The translations under genes were made by a program, and so were the position numbers. This document shows, piece by piece, positions 51,426 to 60,886 of a stretch of DNA of 64,000 nt; the first letter of the stretch is position 1, and each line of letters opens with the position of its first letter. The stretch is from positions 124,001-188,000 of the forward strand of contig DDTN01000046.1 in assembly GCA_002344355.1 (NCBI GenBank). The letters run 5' to 3'. This DNA comes from Proteobacteria bacterium UBA2363. Its GTDB lineage: Bacteria > Pseudomonadota > Gammaproteobacteria > Xanthomonadales > UBA2363. The notes under the pieces are model-generated. The model made no database searches. It had not been told where the DNA came from and saw only the letters and a program-made list of their open reading frames with translations.

Positions 51426-52625
51426 TCAGCCCGCGCGCCGCCGGCCGGTCGCGATCTCCACCCCGAACAGCGGATGCAGCCAGCGCACGCGGCGGATCAC
51501 CAGCTCGTGCAGCACGGCGCAACCGAGCACGGTGCCGCCCAGCACCAGGGCGGACTCCAGCCAGCCCGGCAAGGCCAGTGCGCCCAGCGCGAAGGCGAGC
51601 GGCACGATCAGGCTCTGGTGCAGGATGTACCAGGGATACACGGCCTGGTTGGCGTACGGCAGCCAGCGGTACGGCCGGTTGAGCCACAGGTAGCCGTAGG
51701 CGAGGATGCACAGCAGCGCCGTCCAGCGGTACAGCGCGTGGGCGCCGGCGCTGATCGCCCGCCAGTTCCAGTCCGGGAACGCCGCCGCCTGGTCGGGCGT
51801 GAGGTTGCGGCCCAGCCAGCGCAGCGTGAGGTAGACGCCGATCGACAGCAGGGCCACGACCAGCAGGCGCCTCCTCAGGCGCAGCACCTCGTCCCAGAAC
51901 CCCTGCGACCGCGCCGCCGCGGCACCGAACAGGAACACCGGGAGGTACTGGGCGTGGTTGGCCCAGTCGTCGAGCAGGGCATGGGTGCTGGGGAAGCGCG
52001 GCGCCAGCCAGTACAGGCAGGCCAGCAGCCACAGCGAGGGCAGCAGCACCAGGACCGCGGCGCGCCAGCGCCCCGGTGCCAGCGGGGATGCGGCCAGCCA
52101 TCGACCCGGCCCGGTGCGCAGCAGAGGCAACAACAGCGCCAGCACCAGCGAGTACACCCACAGGTAGACCAGGTACCACAGGTGGTTCCAGGTCACGCCG
52201 AACTCGGCACCGGCGAAACCGCCCTCGGGCCAGGGCCGGAACTGCAGGTAGCGCGCCATGAACGCCCCGAAGCCCGGTTCGATCACGCCGTTGGCCAGCG
52301 CCTCGCAATACGCCTGCACCGGCACCGTGGTGACCATCGCGAACCCCAGGGGCAGCAGCAGGCGCCAGCTGCGCCGCGCCGCGAACCGGCCGGGCGCCTG
52401 CGCGATGCGCGCCAGGGCCAGCCCCACCGCCAGCCCCGAGAGCAGGAACAGCAGGGACATCCGCCAGCGGTTGACGAAGATCATCGGCCACTGCAGCGTC
52501 TCGGAGGTGTGGCCGGACTTGATGTGGAAGCCCCACTCGGCCACATAGACCATCGCCACGTGGTAGAGGATCAGCAGCCCGAAGGCGAGCACGCGAAGCA
52601 CGTCGAGGTCGTGGCGGCGGGTCAT
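51426..52625 (-). CDS. Acyltransferase 3-family membrane protein, OpgC/OafA-like
   Basis: 399 residues with about ten transmembrane helices. The N-terminal RRHDLDVLRVLAFGLLILYH carries the conserved His near residue 22 and Arg typical of acyltransferase-3 proteins. Other family features are FLLSGLAVGLALARI with a basic RFAARRSWRLLLPL helix junction, NHLWYLVYLWVYSLVL, and YPWYILHQSLIVPLAF. The pattern is closest to OpgC (succinyl transfer to glucans) and OafA. The acyl acceptor is unknown. Confidence 0.85.
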   Translation of the reverse strand: MTRRHDLDVLRVLAFGLLILYHVAMVYVAEWGFHIKSGHTSETLQWPMIFVNRWRMSLLFLLSGLAVGLALARIAQAPGRFAARRSWRLLLPLGFAMVTTVPVQAYCEALANGVIEPGFGAFMARYLQFRPWPEGGFAGAEFGVTWNHLWYLVYLWVYSLVLALLLPLLRTGPGRWLAASPLAPGRWRAAVLVLLPSLWLLACLYWLAPRFPSTHALLDDWANHAQYLPVFLFGAAAARSQGFWDEVLRLRRRLLVVALLSIGVYLTLRWLGRNLTPDQAAAFPDWNWRAISAGAHALYRWTALLCILAYGYLWLNRPYRWLPYANQAVYPWYILHQSLIVPLAFALGALALPGWLESALVLGGTVLGCAVLHELVIRRVRWLHPLFGVEIATGRRRAG

Positions 52626-52926
52626 GGGCGCGCCCCCGGAGAACGACGACCGAGCGGCCGCCGACGCGGGGAGGGCGCGGGTCCTCTGGCGACCGCCGCC
52701 AGGCGGAACACCGCGATCGACGCGCGCCGGCAGCGGCGACGGCTACCCCCGCGCAACCACCTGCCGTTCGGGCGCCACTGCGTGCTGCGGATGGCCAGCA
52801 GCTGCCTGTCCCCTGACGGCAATGGCCGACCGAGGACGGCGAGCGCCGTCATGCGCACGATCGGACCCGGGAACATCGACGCGCGCGCCGCCCATGGCCC
52901 CGGCGAGTCGCCCCTGCCCCGTCCAT
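52626..52926. other. 301-bp gap
   Basis: No gene on either strand looks real here. The DNA is GC-rich without repeats or tRNA. It contains the upstream region of the acyltransferase gene (minus) and the 3' side of the small membrane protein gene (minus). Confidence 0.45.
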
Positions 52927-53202
52927 CTACCCGAACAGCGAGGCGATCGCATCGACGAGCGCGCCAACCAGGGTGGCGACGCCTTCGAGCACGAGTTCGA
53001 CCAGGGCGCCGAGCATGTCGAGCAGCGACCCGCCGGCCAGCACGCAGGGCACGACCAGTCCGGCCAACGATACCGTCGCCAATCCGGCCGTCACCAGGCC
53101 GACGCCAACCATCGACCAGACCCCGAGCGTGCCGATCAACAGGACCACGGACACGCCGGCCAGCACCCGAAAGCCCAACGAAAACCGCCGCGTCGCGCGC
53201 AT
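52927..53202 (-). CDS. Small hydrophobic protein, unknown function
   Basis: 91 residues: RATRRFSLGFRVLAGVSVVL then two or three long hydrophobic stretches (LLIGTLGVWSMVGVGLVTAG, GLVVPCVLAGGSLLDMLGAL, LEGVATLVGALVDAIASLFG). The start MRATRRFS at 53202 is preceded by GGGAGG four bases upstream, a strong ribosome-binding site that supports translation. Function unknown. Confidence 0.6.
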   Translation of the reverse strand: MRATRRFSLGFRVLAGVSVVLLIGTLGVWSMVGVGLVTAGLATVSLAGLVVPCVLAGGSLLDMLGALVELVLEGVATLVGALVDAIASLFG

Positions 53203-53628
53203 GAATCCTCCCGGGTCTGCGCACGATGGCGCTGCGCCACCGAGCGTGGCGGCCACGCCTGCGGCCGTCAAGACCACCAGGCCGGACCGACGCCGTCACC
53301 GACCGGCGAGGTGCCATCGGGAGACCGTTCGGGCAACTCGCCGCGTACAGCATCTGGCCCGAGGGTATCGGCCCGGGCGAAGCCGGCCCGCAGCGACCCG
53401 CCGCGCCGACAGCGCTGGTGGTGGGACCGTCGAGCTCATGGGGGATCCAGGGGAACACCCGGTCGTCCGCGCGTTCCAGTTCGCCGGTGAAAGCCCCGTG
53501 AGCCCGAAGCGATTCCAGTCGGCCGCCAGACACCCAGGGCGGACTAAGCTGCCTTCATCGTCCCCGGCCACGCCATGCGGCGACATCCCGGGACCCCGCC
53601 CACCGCAGACAAGCACAAGGAGAACGCG
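53203..53628. other. 426-bp gap
   Basis: A continuous stretch on the minus strand (about 53296-53510) can be read without stops but lacks ribosome-binding and conserved features, so I do not call it. The region upstream of the host-attachment-like gene probably holds its promoter; none was clear. Confidence 0.4.
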
Positions 53629-54039
53629 ATGGTGAAGATCCCCACCGGCACCTGGATCCTGGTCGCCGACGGCACCAAGGCCCGCCTGTTCAGCAACGTC
53701 GGCACCGCGACCGCGCCCCGCCTGCACCAGGAACGCCTGCTCGAGCCGGTGAACCTCGACGACGACGGCCCGGCCGGCCGGCAGCCCGCCGACGCCGACG
53801 GCTACCACCTCGACGAGGCCACCTTCGTCAAGCAGCTGGCGCTTGCGGTCAACGACGCCGCCCTCAACCACCGCTTCGAACACCTGGTGCTGATCGCCGA
53901 CCCGCAGTCGCTGGGCCAGATCCGCCCGTTGCTGCACCAGGAAGCCACCCGCCGCACCCTGCTCGAACTGCCCAGGACGCTCACCAACTCGCCGCTGGAG
54001 GACATCGAGCGGGTGCTGGCCGCCCAGGCCGCGGGCTGA
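53629..54039 (+). CDS. Host attachment protein-like (Host_attach/eRF1-fold)
   Basis: 136 residues: WILVADGTKARLFSNVGTAT, then ADGYHLDEATFVKQLALAVN, HLVLIADPQSLGQIRPLL and ELPRTLTNSPLEDIERVL. This is the Host_attach family (eRF1-like fold), first named from an Agrobacterium host-attachment locus, with unknown biochemical function. The ATG is preceded by AAGGAGAA four to five bases away. It is monocistronic. Confidence 0.87.
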   Translation: MVKIPTGTWILVADGTKARLFSNVGTATAPRLHQERLLEPVNLDDDGPAGRQPADADGYHLDEATFVKQLALAVNDAALNHRFEHLVLIADPQSLGQIRPLLHQEATRRTLLELPRTLTNSPLEDIERVLAAQAAG

Positions 54040-54239
54040 GCGGCGGGCTGCCGACCCCGGGCGGGGCGGCAGCCGGGGACGGGGGTGGGCGCAGCCGAGC
54101 CGGCAGGGGGAACCCGCCCCCCTTTTCCACCCCTTCGGTCCGGCGTGACGGCAGGGCGGCTCGGCAAGATCGCGTCGCGGCGGCGTGAACGATCGCGACC
54201 GGCCTGGCTCAGTGTCCCCGCCATCCCACGGAACCCGCC

Positions 54240-55346
54240 ATGGTCGCCACGCCGAAACCCCTGCTCGCCACCGCCCTGCTGGCCTTTGCCGGGATGCTCC
54301 CCGGAACGGCAACGGCGCAGGCCACGCCGGCCGACTGCGGACCGGTGCCGGCGACCATGCGCGCGGCGCGCATCGCCGCGGCCGGACCGCCGCAGGCGCT
54401 CACCGTCGAAGCGGTGCCGGTGGCCCGGCCCGCCGCCGGCGAGGTGCTGGTGCAGGTGCACTACGCCGCGGTCAACCCGGTCGACTGGAAGCTGCAGCAG
54501 GCCGGCCGCCTGCCGTTCCCGGCCACCCCCGGCGGCGATTTCGCCGGCGTGGTGGTCGCGCTCGGCGCCGGCGTCGCCGGCTTCGCCTGCGGCGACCGCG
54601 TGGCGGGCATCGTCGACCAGGTCGCGCGGCCGGGCAGCTATGCCGAGTACGTCGCCGTGCCGGTCTCCGAGATCGTGCCCGCGCCACCGGCACTGGGCCT
54701 GGCGCAGGCCGCCGCCTGGCCGACCGTCGCGGTCGCCGCCTGGCGCTACCTGGTGGAGGCGGCCGGCGTGCAGGCCGGCGAACGCGTGCTGGTGCACGGT
54801 GGCGCCGGCGGCGTCGGCTCGCTGGCGGTGCAGATCGCCAAGGCGCGCGGCGCCCACGTCATCGCCACCGCCTCGGCGCGCAACCACGAATTCCTGCGCG
54901 AACTCGGCGCCGACCAGACCATCGACTACCGGACCACCCGCTTCGAGGAGGCGGTGCGCGATGTCGACATCGTGATCGACACCGTCGGCGGCGACACCCT
55001 GGCGCGCTCGCCCGCGGTGCTGCGCGATGGCGGCCGCCTGGTCACCCTGGTCGGCACCGTGCCCGCGCACCTGTGCGCCGACGGCCGCATCGCCTGCCCC
55101 GCCACGCCGCCGTGGCGGGTGCGCCCGGCCCTGGAGGCGGTGGCGCCCCTGATCGCCAGCGGCCAGGTGCGCATCCACGTCGAACGCGTCTACCCGCTGG
55201 ACCGGGTGGTCGAAGCCCAGGAACACAACCGCAGCGGGCGCACGCGCGGCAAGGTCGTGATCGCCATGCCGGTGGCGCAGGACCCGTCCGCGCGGGACGG
55301 CCTCTCGCACGAGGGCGACCCATCCGCCGCGCCCCCGCGGCCCTGA
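54240..55346 (+). CDS. Predicted exported MDR-family quinone oxidoreductase-like protein
   Basis: 368 residues. The C-terminal ~330 form a medium-chain dehydrogenase (QOR type, no zinc motif): GEVLVQVHYAAVNPVDWKLQ, the Rossmann VHGGAGGVGSLAVQIAKARG, and VDIVIDTVGGDTLARS. The N-terminus is unusual: a signal-peptide-like LLATALLAFAGMLPGTATAQ directed to export, then ADCGPVPATMRAARI. Cytosolic relatives start near MRAARI (ATG 54357 in frame). If exported, the cofactor source in the periplasm is unclear. A stretch of Pro/Asp-rich residues ends the protein. Confidence 0.82.
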   Translation: MVATPKPLLATALLAFAGMLPGTATAQATPADCGPVPATMRAARIAAAGPPQALTVEAVPVARPAAGEVLVQVHYAAVNPVDWKLQQAGRLPFPATPGGDFAGVVVALGAGVAGFACGDRVAGIVDQVARPGSYAEYVAVPVSEIVPAPPALGLAQAAAWPTVAVAAWRYLVEAAGVQAGERVLVHGGAGGVGSLAVQIAKARGAHVIATASARNHEFLRELGADQTIDYRTTRFEEAVRDVDIVIDTVGGDTLARSPAVLRDGGRLVTLVGTVPAHLCADGRIACPATPPWRVRPALEAVAPLIASGQVRIHVERVYPLDRVVEAQEHNRSGRTRGKVVIAMPVAQDPSARDGLSHEGDPSAAPPRP

Positions 55347-55406
55347 CCTCGACCCGGGCATCGCCACGCCGCCCGGCCTGACCGCAAGTCCCGCAAGGAG
55401 TCCCCG

Positions 55407-55844
55407 ATGCGCACCCGTCCCGCCGCCCTCGCCCTGCTCGCCGCCCTGTCCGTCCTGGCCACGCCGCCCGCCCACGGCAACGACATCGACGCGGTCAGGG
55501 TGCCGCTGCAGGCCTACCTGGACGGCCACGCCACCGGCCAGGAACGCCACTTCCGGCGCGCCTTCGCGCCCGACGCCCTGCTGGTCGGCGTCAAGGACGG
55601 CGTCTACGGCCAGCGTCCGGCCAGCGACTACGTCGCCCAGTCCTCGAGCGGCCGCGCCCCGCGCGACGAGGCCCAGCGCAAGCGCCGCATCCGCTCGGTG
55701 GTCGTCGACGGCGACGTCGCCACCGCCGTCATCGAGCTGGACTACCCCGACATGCGCGCCTACGACCACATGAGCCTGGTCCGCTTCGAGGATGGCTGGC
55801 GGATCGTGGTCAAGGCCTACCACGCGGTCACGCCGGGGGCCTGA
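55407..55844 (+). CDS. Exported SnoaL/NTF2-like protein
   Basis: 145 residues with a signal peptide (AALALLAALSVLATPPAHG). The mature part follows the lumazine-binding/NTF2-like pattern: VRVPLQAYLDGHATGQERHF, RRAFAPDALLVGVKDGVY, VVVDGDVATAVIELDYP, and MSLVRFEDGWRIVVKAYH. Such proteins are usually small ligand-binding or isomerase-like domains; the ligand is unknown. It starts about 60 bp after the exported oxidoreductase. Confidence 0.8.
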   Translation: MRTRPAALALLAALSVLATPPAHGNDIDAVRVPLQAYLDGHATGQERHFRRAFAPDALLVGVKDGVYGQRPASDYVAQSSSGRAPRDEAQRKRRIRSVVVDGDVATAVIELDYPDMRAYDHMSLVRFEDGWRIVVKAYHAVTPGA

Positions 55845-56210
55845 ACGGCCGACCGGCGCCGTGGACCGGCCCGGACGCCTGGCCGGGTCCTCGTCCCGCA
55901 TCGCGGGGCGGCCCCTCCGTCGCGCAGGCGGCACCGTCCGCGCGTGCGCCGCCCACGGGGTCTCGTCGCGGCGCCGTGCCCGCCGCGACGATCGCGCCGC
56001 CTCTGCAGCCTGTACCCCGGGGCGAGGGCACCACCGGCGGCGCGCCGGGGTCGGGCCGCCCTCGCCCTGTCCGCGCATCGCTCCGCTTCGCCGCGACCGT
56101 GACTTCTGGCGGTGGACAGCGGTCCGGGCCGTCCAGAGGATCGAGGCAGCTGGCCGGTCGAACCAAACCGCCACGATGGTCGCCGTGCCGGCCCCCGGAT
56201 CTCGGAGTCG
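55845..56210. other. 366-bp gap with an inverted repeat
   Basis: No gene. GGGCGAGGGC (56020-56029) and GCCCTCGCCC (56058-56067) form a 10-bp inverted repeat with a 28-base loop. The promoter of the DsbD-like gene should lie here; none is obvious. Confidence 0.5.
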
Positions 56211-58394
56211 ATGGATACGTCCCGGTGCAACGAGGTGGCCAGCAAGGCCGGAGCGCTGCGGTGCGCGAGCCGGTCTCGCGCGCTGCTGGCCCTGCTCGCC
56301 GTCCTGCTGGTGCCCGCGACGGCCCGGCCGGCCTCGGATCCGGTCCGCACCGACCACCTGGACTCGCGCCTGGTCGCGCAGGCCGCCGCGGCCGTGCCCG
56401 GGCAGACGCTGACCCTGGGCCTGCTGCTGGAACACGATCCGCACTGGCACACCTACTGGCGCAACCCGGGCGACTCCGGCCTGCCGACGCGGATCGAGCT
56501 GGATCTTCCCGAGGGCGTGGTGGCCGGCCCGATCGAGTGGCCGCATCCGGAGCGCTTCGAGCTCGCCGACATCGTCAACTTCGGTTACGGCGGACGCCGG
56601 CTGCTGCCGGTCACGCTCACGGTGCCCGCCGACTATGCGGCGTCCTCGTTGCCGATCCGCGCCTCGGCGAGCTGGCTGATCTGCGAGATCGAGTGCATTC
56701 CGGGCGAGGCCGGGTACGCGTTGGACCTGCCGGTCGCGGCGTCCGCCGCGGACGACGCCCGCTGGTCCGACGACTTCGCAGCGGCCCGCGCCGCCCTGCC
56801 GCAATCGGCGACGGCCAGCCTGGCGATCGCCGAGGGATCCGACGCCATCGCCCTGGCGCTGTCCGGCCTCGACGCAGGCGCCCCCCCGACGCAGTGGCAG
56901 TGGTTCCCGGAAACCCCGGAAGTGTTCGCCAACGGCGCGCTGCCGGAATGGCAGCGCACCGCTGACGGCTGGCAGGCGCGCTGGCGGAAGAGCGAATACT
57001 TCACGCAGCTTCCGGCCGACATCGCCTTGGTCGCGGTCGACGGCGCGGGCACGGCCTGGCGCTTCCCCGCGCGCCTCGACGCCAGCCTCGTGCTGGCCGC
57101 CGGCACCGCGCAATCCCAGGTTGCGACCGGCGACACCGCGGTACTCGGCCTGCTGCCCGCCCTGCTGCTGGCCCTGCTCGGCGGCCTGGTGCTGAACCTG
57201 ATGCCCTGCGTGTTCCCGGTGCTGTCGATGAAGGCGATGTCGGCGCTGGAGGCGGCCGACCATCGCGGCGAGCTGCGCCGCCATGGCCTGTGGTACACCG
57301 CCGGCGTGGTCGCCACCTTCCTGCTGCTGGCCGGCGCACTGCTCGTGCTGCGCGCCGGGGGCGAGCAGCTCGGCTGGGGTTTCCAGCTGCAGGAGCCGCG
57401 CTTCGTCGCGGTGGTCGCCCTGCTGCTGTTCGCGATGGCACTGTCGTTCTCCGGCGTGTGGGCCCTGGGCGGCCGCTTCGTGGGCGCCGGCCAGCGCCTC
57501 ACCGAAGGCCGCGGCGCACGCGCCGCGTTCTTCACCGGCGCGCTGGCCGTGGTCGTCGCCAGTCCCTGCACCGCGCCGTTCATGGGCACCGCCCTGGGCT
57601 GGGCGCTGGTGCAGCCGACCGCCTCCGCCCTGGCGGTGTTCGCCGCGCTCGGCGTCGGCCTGGCCGCGCCGATGCTGGTGCTGGGCTTCGCCCCCGCGCT
57701 GGCCCGCGCCCTGCCGCGACCGGGGCCGTGGATGGAGGGTTTCCGGCAACTGCTGGCCTTCCCGCTGTACCTGACCGTGGTCTGGCTGCTGTGGGTGTAC
57801 GGCGAGCAGACCTCGGCCCTGGGCATGGCCTGGCTGCTGGCCGCGCTGACCGCACTGGCGTTCGCGCTGTGGCTGGTCGGGCGGCGGCCGGCGATGCGTT
57901 CGCCGGGCTTCCGGCGCGTGGCCGCGGTCGCCGCCGCCGCGGCGCTGGCGATCGCCGTCGACCTGCCGCTGTCGGCCTCCGCGCCGCCGCCAGCCACCGC
58001 CGGCGCAACAGCGGCCGGCGACGACCGCGCCGAACCCTGGAGCGAGCAACGCCTGGCCGAGCTGCGCGACGCCGGCCGGCCGGTGCTGGTCAACATGACC
58101 GCGGCCTGGTGCATCACCTGCCTGGCCAACGAGCGCATCGCGCTGGCCACCGACACCGTGCGCCAGGCGCTGGCGACCCGCGGCGTCGTCTACCTCAAGG
58201 GCGACTGGACCCGCAGCGACCCGGCGATCACCCGCTACCTGGCGCGCTACGGCCGCAACGGCGTGCCCCTGTACGTGCTGTATCCGCCCGGCGGCGGCGC
58301 GCCCAGCGTGCTGCCGCAACTGCTCACCGCGTCCGGCGTCGCCGACGCCGTGCTCGCCCTGCCCCCCGCCCCACCCCAGGAGACCGCGCCATGA
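56211..58394 (+). CDS. DsbD-family protein-disulfide reductase (ScsB-like)
   Basis: 727 residues. A signal sequence and an N-terminal periplasmic Ig-like region (HWHTYWRNPGDSGLPTRIEL, WLICEIECIPGEAGY) precede the membrane core (about residues 320-590), with the redox Cys pair in LMPCVFPVLSMKAM and SPCTAPFMGTALGWAL. It ends with a thioredoxin-like domain carrying AAWCITCLANER (WCxxC) and GVPLYVLYPPGG. It moves electrons from cytosolic thioredoxin to periplasmic thiols. The start ATG has GGAG upstream. It overlaps the next redoxin gene by four bases. Confidence 0.93.
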   Translation: MDTSRCNEVASKAGALRCASRSRALLALLAVLLVPATARPASDPVRTDHLDSRLVAQAAAAVPGQTLTLGLLLEHDPHWHTYWRNPGDSGLPTRIELDLPEGVVAGPIEWPHPERFELADIVNFGYGGRRLLPVTLTVPADYAASSLPIRASASWLICEIECIPGEAGYALDLPVAASAADDARWSDDFAAARAALPQSATASLAIAEGSDAIALALSGLDAGAPPTQWQWFPETPEVFANGALPEWQRTADGWQARWRKSEYFTQLPADIALVAVDGAGTAWRFPARLDASLVLAAGTAQSQVATGDTAVLGLLPALLLALLGGLVLNLMPCVFPVLSMKAMSALEAADHRGELRRHGLWYTAGVVATFLLLAGALLVLRAGGEQLGWGFQLQEPRFVAVVALLLFAMALSFSGVWALGGRFVGAGQRLTEGRGARAAFFTGALAVVVASPCTAPFMGTALGWALVQPTASALAVFAALGVGLAAPMLVLGFAPALARALPRPGPWMEGFRQLLAFPLYLTVVWLLWVYGEQTSALGMAWLLAALTALAFALWLVGRRPAMRSPGFRRVAAVAAAAALAIAVDLPLSASAPPPATAGATAAGDDRAEPWSEQRLAELRDAGRPVLVNMTAAWCITCLANERIALATDTVRQALATRGVVYLKGDWTRSDPAITRYLARYGRNGVPLYVLYPPGGGAPSVLPQLLTASGVADAVLALPPAPPQETAP

Positions 58395-59029
58395 AAGTCC
58401 GACTGTCCACCGCCACCTTCACCCTCGCAGCGGTCCTTGCCGGCTGCGGCGGCGTCGATCTGGAGGCGATCGCCGCCACCGCCCCAGCCCGGGTCGGCGA
58501 GGCCGCGCCGGCCTTCACCCTGGTCGATTCGACCGGACGCACGCATTCGCTGGCCGACTTCGCCGGCAAGACCGTGGTGCTGGAGTGGACCAACCACGAC
58601 TGCCCCTTCGTCAGGAAGCACTACGGCGCCGACAACATGCAGGGCCAGCAGCGCGCCGCCACCGCCGACGAGGTGGTCTGGCTGACCGTCAACTCCTCGG
58701 CCCCCGGCCAGCAGGGCCATGTCGACGGCGCCGGCGCCGAGCGGGTCCGCACCGAGGCGCGCGCCGCGCAGACCGCCTACCTGCTCGACCCCGAGGGCAC
58801 CACCGGCCGCGCCTACGGCGCGGTCACCACGCCGCACATGTACGTGATCGACCCGACCGGCGTGCTGCGCTACGCCGGCGCCATCGACAGCATCCCCAGC
58901 GCCAATCCCGGCGACATCGCCACCGCCACCCAGTACGTGCCGCAGGCCCTGGCCGAACTGGCCGCCGGCCAGGCGGTCAGCGTGCCGGTCACCCGCCCCT
59001 ATGGCTGCGCGGTGAAGTACGCGAACTGA
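58391..59029 (+). CDS. Thioredoxin-fold lipoprotein (AhpC/TSA redoxin)
   Basis: 212 residues with a lipoprotein signal (TFTLAAVLAGCG, Cys at about 19). The thioredoxin-like domain contains VGEAAPAFTLVDSTGRTHSL, LEWTNHDCPFVRKHYGADNM and HMYVIDPTGVLRYAGAI. The active site has a single Cys (NHDCPFV), as in this alkyl-hydroperoxide-like subgroup. Its start overlaps the DsbD-like stop (ATGA), so DsbD may reduce it at the periplasmic membrane face. Confidence 0.9.
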   Translation: MKVRLSTATFTLAAVLAGCGGVDLEAIAATAPARVGEAAPAFTLVDSTGRTHSLADFAGKTVVLEWTNHDCPFVRKHYGADNMQGQQRAATADEVVWLTVNSSAPGQQGHVDGAGAERVRTEARAAQTAYLLDPEGTTGRAYGAVTTPHMYVIDPTGVLRYAGAIDSIPSANPGDIATATQYVPQALAELAAGQAVSVPVTRPYGCAVKYAN

Positions 59030-59104
59030 GCGGGAACGGCAGCGTGGCGGTGCGGGCCTCGTGCCGACGGGCGCGGGGCCGCATCGCCGCGGCGTCCGGC
59101 ACGG

Positions 59105-59127
59105 CGCCGCCAGGGACCCTGGCGGCG
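59105..59127. terminator. Palindromic hairpin after the redoxin gene
   Basis: CGCCGCCAGGG and CCCTGGCGGCG are perfect inverted arms around one A, 76 bp after the redoxin stop. There is no T-run, so it may be a hairpin-only terminator or an RNA-stabilising element between two convergent genes. Confidence 0.45.
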
Positions 59128-59191
59128 ATGCCTGAACCCCAGGGACACGTGCCGCGGACGAGTGCAACCGACTGACCTGCACTCCGCAAGG

Positions 59192-59755
59192 TCAATCCGA
59201 TCCTGCCCGACGCTTGCGCCTGCGCCTGCGCGCTCTGCGCGTGCGTGCCCTGCGCGATGCATCGACCTCGACGCCGGCCGGCATCTCAACAGCCGCGAAC
59301 TTCCGGGAAAGCAGGCGCAAGGCCACTGCGGCCAACGCCAGTCCCAGGGACACCACCCAGTCCGGACCCCGGGTGAGTACGGCGATGCCCGGGAACCGGC
59401 GTGCGTAATACACCCGGACCTCGTCATTCGCCTGCAATGTCTCCCAAGGCCTGCGACCGAATGGGGCCAGGGTCAGGTGACTGACGCCGAGTCCGATCCT
59501 GCAACTTTCATGCGCGTCGTCGCCCACCCGGTACCGATAGCACGGCCTGATGACTTCGACCGTCGCCGGGCGACGCGATCCGACCGTTCGCCCGGTAATG
59601 TACGCGCCGACCGGCCGGACTCTCGTCTTCTCGATGCCGATCAGTTCGCCTCCGGTTGCGACGAACGTGTAGGAAAACAGGCCCGCGGCGACCAGCACAG
59701 CCGCAGCGAGGCCGAGGACATGGCTGGCAATCCGCGTGATCCGATGCAGGTCCAT
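59192..59755 (-). CDS. DUF3592-like two-helix membrane protein
   Basis: 187 residues. An N-terminal transmembrane helix (VLGLAAAVLVAAGLFSYTFV), an extracytoplasmic beta-rich part with VGAYITGRTVGSRRPATVEV and ANDEVRVYYARRFPGIAVLT, and a second helix (VVSLGLALAAVALRLL) match DUF3592. The tail is extremely Arg/Lys-rich (RRARTRRARRRRRKRRAG). Function unknown. It lies 15 bp after the beta-lactamase-fold gene on the same strand. Confidence 0.72.
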   Translation of the reverse strand: MDLHRITRIASHVLGLAAAVLVAAGLFSYTFVATGGELIGIEKTRVRPVGAYITGRTVGSRRPATVEVIRPCYRYRVGDDAHESCRIGLGVSHLTLAPFGRRPWETLQANDEVRVYYARRFPGIAVLTRGPDWVVSLGLALAAVALRLLSRKFAAVEMPAGVEVDASRRARTRRARRRRRKRRAGSD

Positions 59756-59770
59756 CGTGGCTGGCGACGG

Positions 59771-60886
59771 TCACCCGGGCGGGGCGGCGGCGGGCGGCGT
59801 CGGCGGCGTCGAGCCGCCGTGCGGCGGCATCTGACGCAGGCGCTGGTAGAGCTTCTGTATGTCCGCGGGATGCCCCTGCTTGCCGAATCCGCTGAACACC
59901 AGGAAGCCGACGATGGAGTTGCCCGTGTCCCGGCGGGTCACCAGGGTCAGGTCGCGGTGCCGGTCGACCAGCATGTACTGCCCTCCCCAGCCATCCGCCA
60001 GCACGGCGTCGAGCGCCGAGTTCAGCCACCATGAGTAGCCGAAGCCATCGTAGAACGGACCGCCGGTAGCCGAGTAGGCCGTGGTGCTCCGGTCGATCCA
60101 CTCGGCCGAGACGATCCGGGTCTGGTTCCACATGCCGTCCTGGGCCACCAGGGCGCCGAGCCGGGCAAGATCGCGCGCGCTCATGTGGATGCGATAGGTC
60201 CGGTAGTCCGAGTCGGACCCCTGTTTGTCGTAGAGCACATGCCCGGGATTGAAGTCCTGCATCCCCAGGGGCACGGCGAGCCAGGCGTCCAGCGCCTGTC
60301 CGATGGACAGGCCGCTCTCCTGCTCCAGGATCGCGCCCAGGACGTTGAAGTCCCAGTTGTTGTAGAAGAAGTGCTCGCCCGGGGCGTACTGGCCGCGGCG
60401 AGGACGGCCGTCCCGGTTCTCGACCGTCTCCGCGCCGGACTGCAGGTAGATCCCGGAGCGCGATTGCAGGAGATGCTCGACCGTGGCCTGCTTCTCCGCA
60501 TCGGTCAGCGGCGTCCGGCGCTCGTCGATGCCAAGCTCGCCGAGCGTCCGGTCCAGGTCGATCAAGCCACGGTCGGAGGCGATGCCGAACAGCAGGCTGA
60601 CGACACTCTTGCGCGCGGAGGCCAGGTTCATGGGGGTGCCGACCTCCCCGTACGCCACGAGGACCCTGTCCCCCTGCAGCGCAACGAAGGCATCGATGGG
60701 GTCGGCCTCGTCCTCGATGTACCGCTGGATGGTCGCGGCCTGTTCCGCCGGCAGCGGGGACTCCGCCAGCGGAACGGGGCGGCTGGCCGCCGCGTCGCGA
60801 TCGACGAACGGGCGAAGCCCGATCGCGAGCACGATCGCAAGACCTGCGATGAGCACAAGACCCACAACCATCGCGGTGCGTCGCAC
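59771..60886 (-). CDS. Serine hydrolase of the beta-lactamase/DD-peptidase class C fold
   Basis: 371 residues. An N-terminal membrane anchor or uncleaved signal (VVGLVLIAGLAIVLAIGL) is followed by the fold with SxxK at 90-93 (ASARKSVVSLL), the Tyr-x-Asn motif FFYNNWDFN (175-177) and the GWGGQYML motif in place of KTG. This set fits EstB/6-aminohexanoate-dimer-hydrolase-like esterases and DD-peptidases rather than a true AmpC. It ends in a Pro-rich tail. It is followed by the DUF3592-like gene. Confidence 0.88.
   Translation of the reverse strand: MRRTAMVVGLVLIAGLAIVLAIGLRPFVDRDAAASRPVPLAESPLPAEQAATIQRYIEDEADPIDAFVALQGDRVLVAYGEVGTPMNLASARKSVVSLLFGIASDRGLIDLDRTLGELGIDERRTPLTDAEKQATVEHLLQSRSGIYLQSGAETVENRDGRPRRGQYAPGEHFFYNNWDFNVLGAILEQESGLSIGQALDAWLAVPLGMQDFNPGHVLYDKQGSDSDYRTYRIHMSARDLARLGALVAQDGMWNQTRIVSAEWIDRSTTAYSATGGPFYDGFGYSWWLNSALDAVLADGWGGQYMLVDRHRDLTLVTRRDTGNSIVGFLVFSGFGKQGHPADIQKLYQRLRQMPPHGGSTPPTPPAAAPPG

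Noticed and set aside
53296..53510. Minus-strand frame in the gap before the host-attachment-like gene
   Set aside because: No ribosome-binding site, no recognisable domain, and composition like antisense shadows elsewhere.
53629..54039. Prophage or phage-related gene (host attachment name)
   Set aside because: The family name is historical; no phage structural, integrase or lysis gene is nearby.
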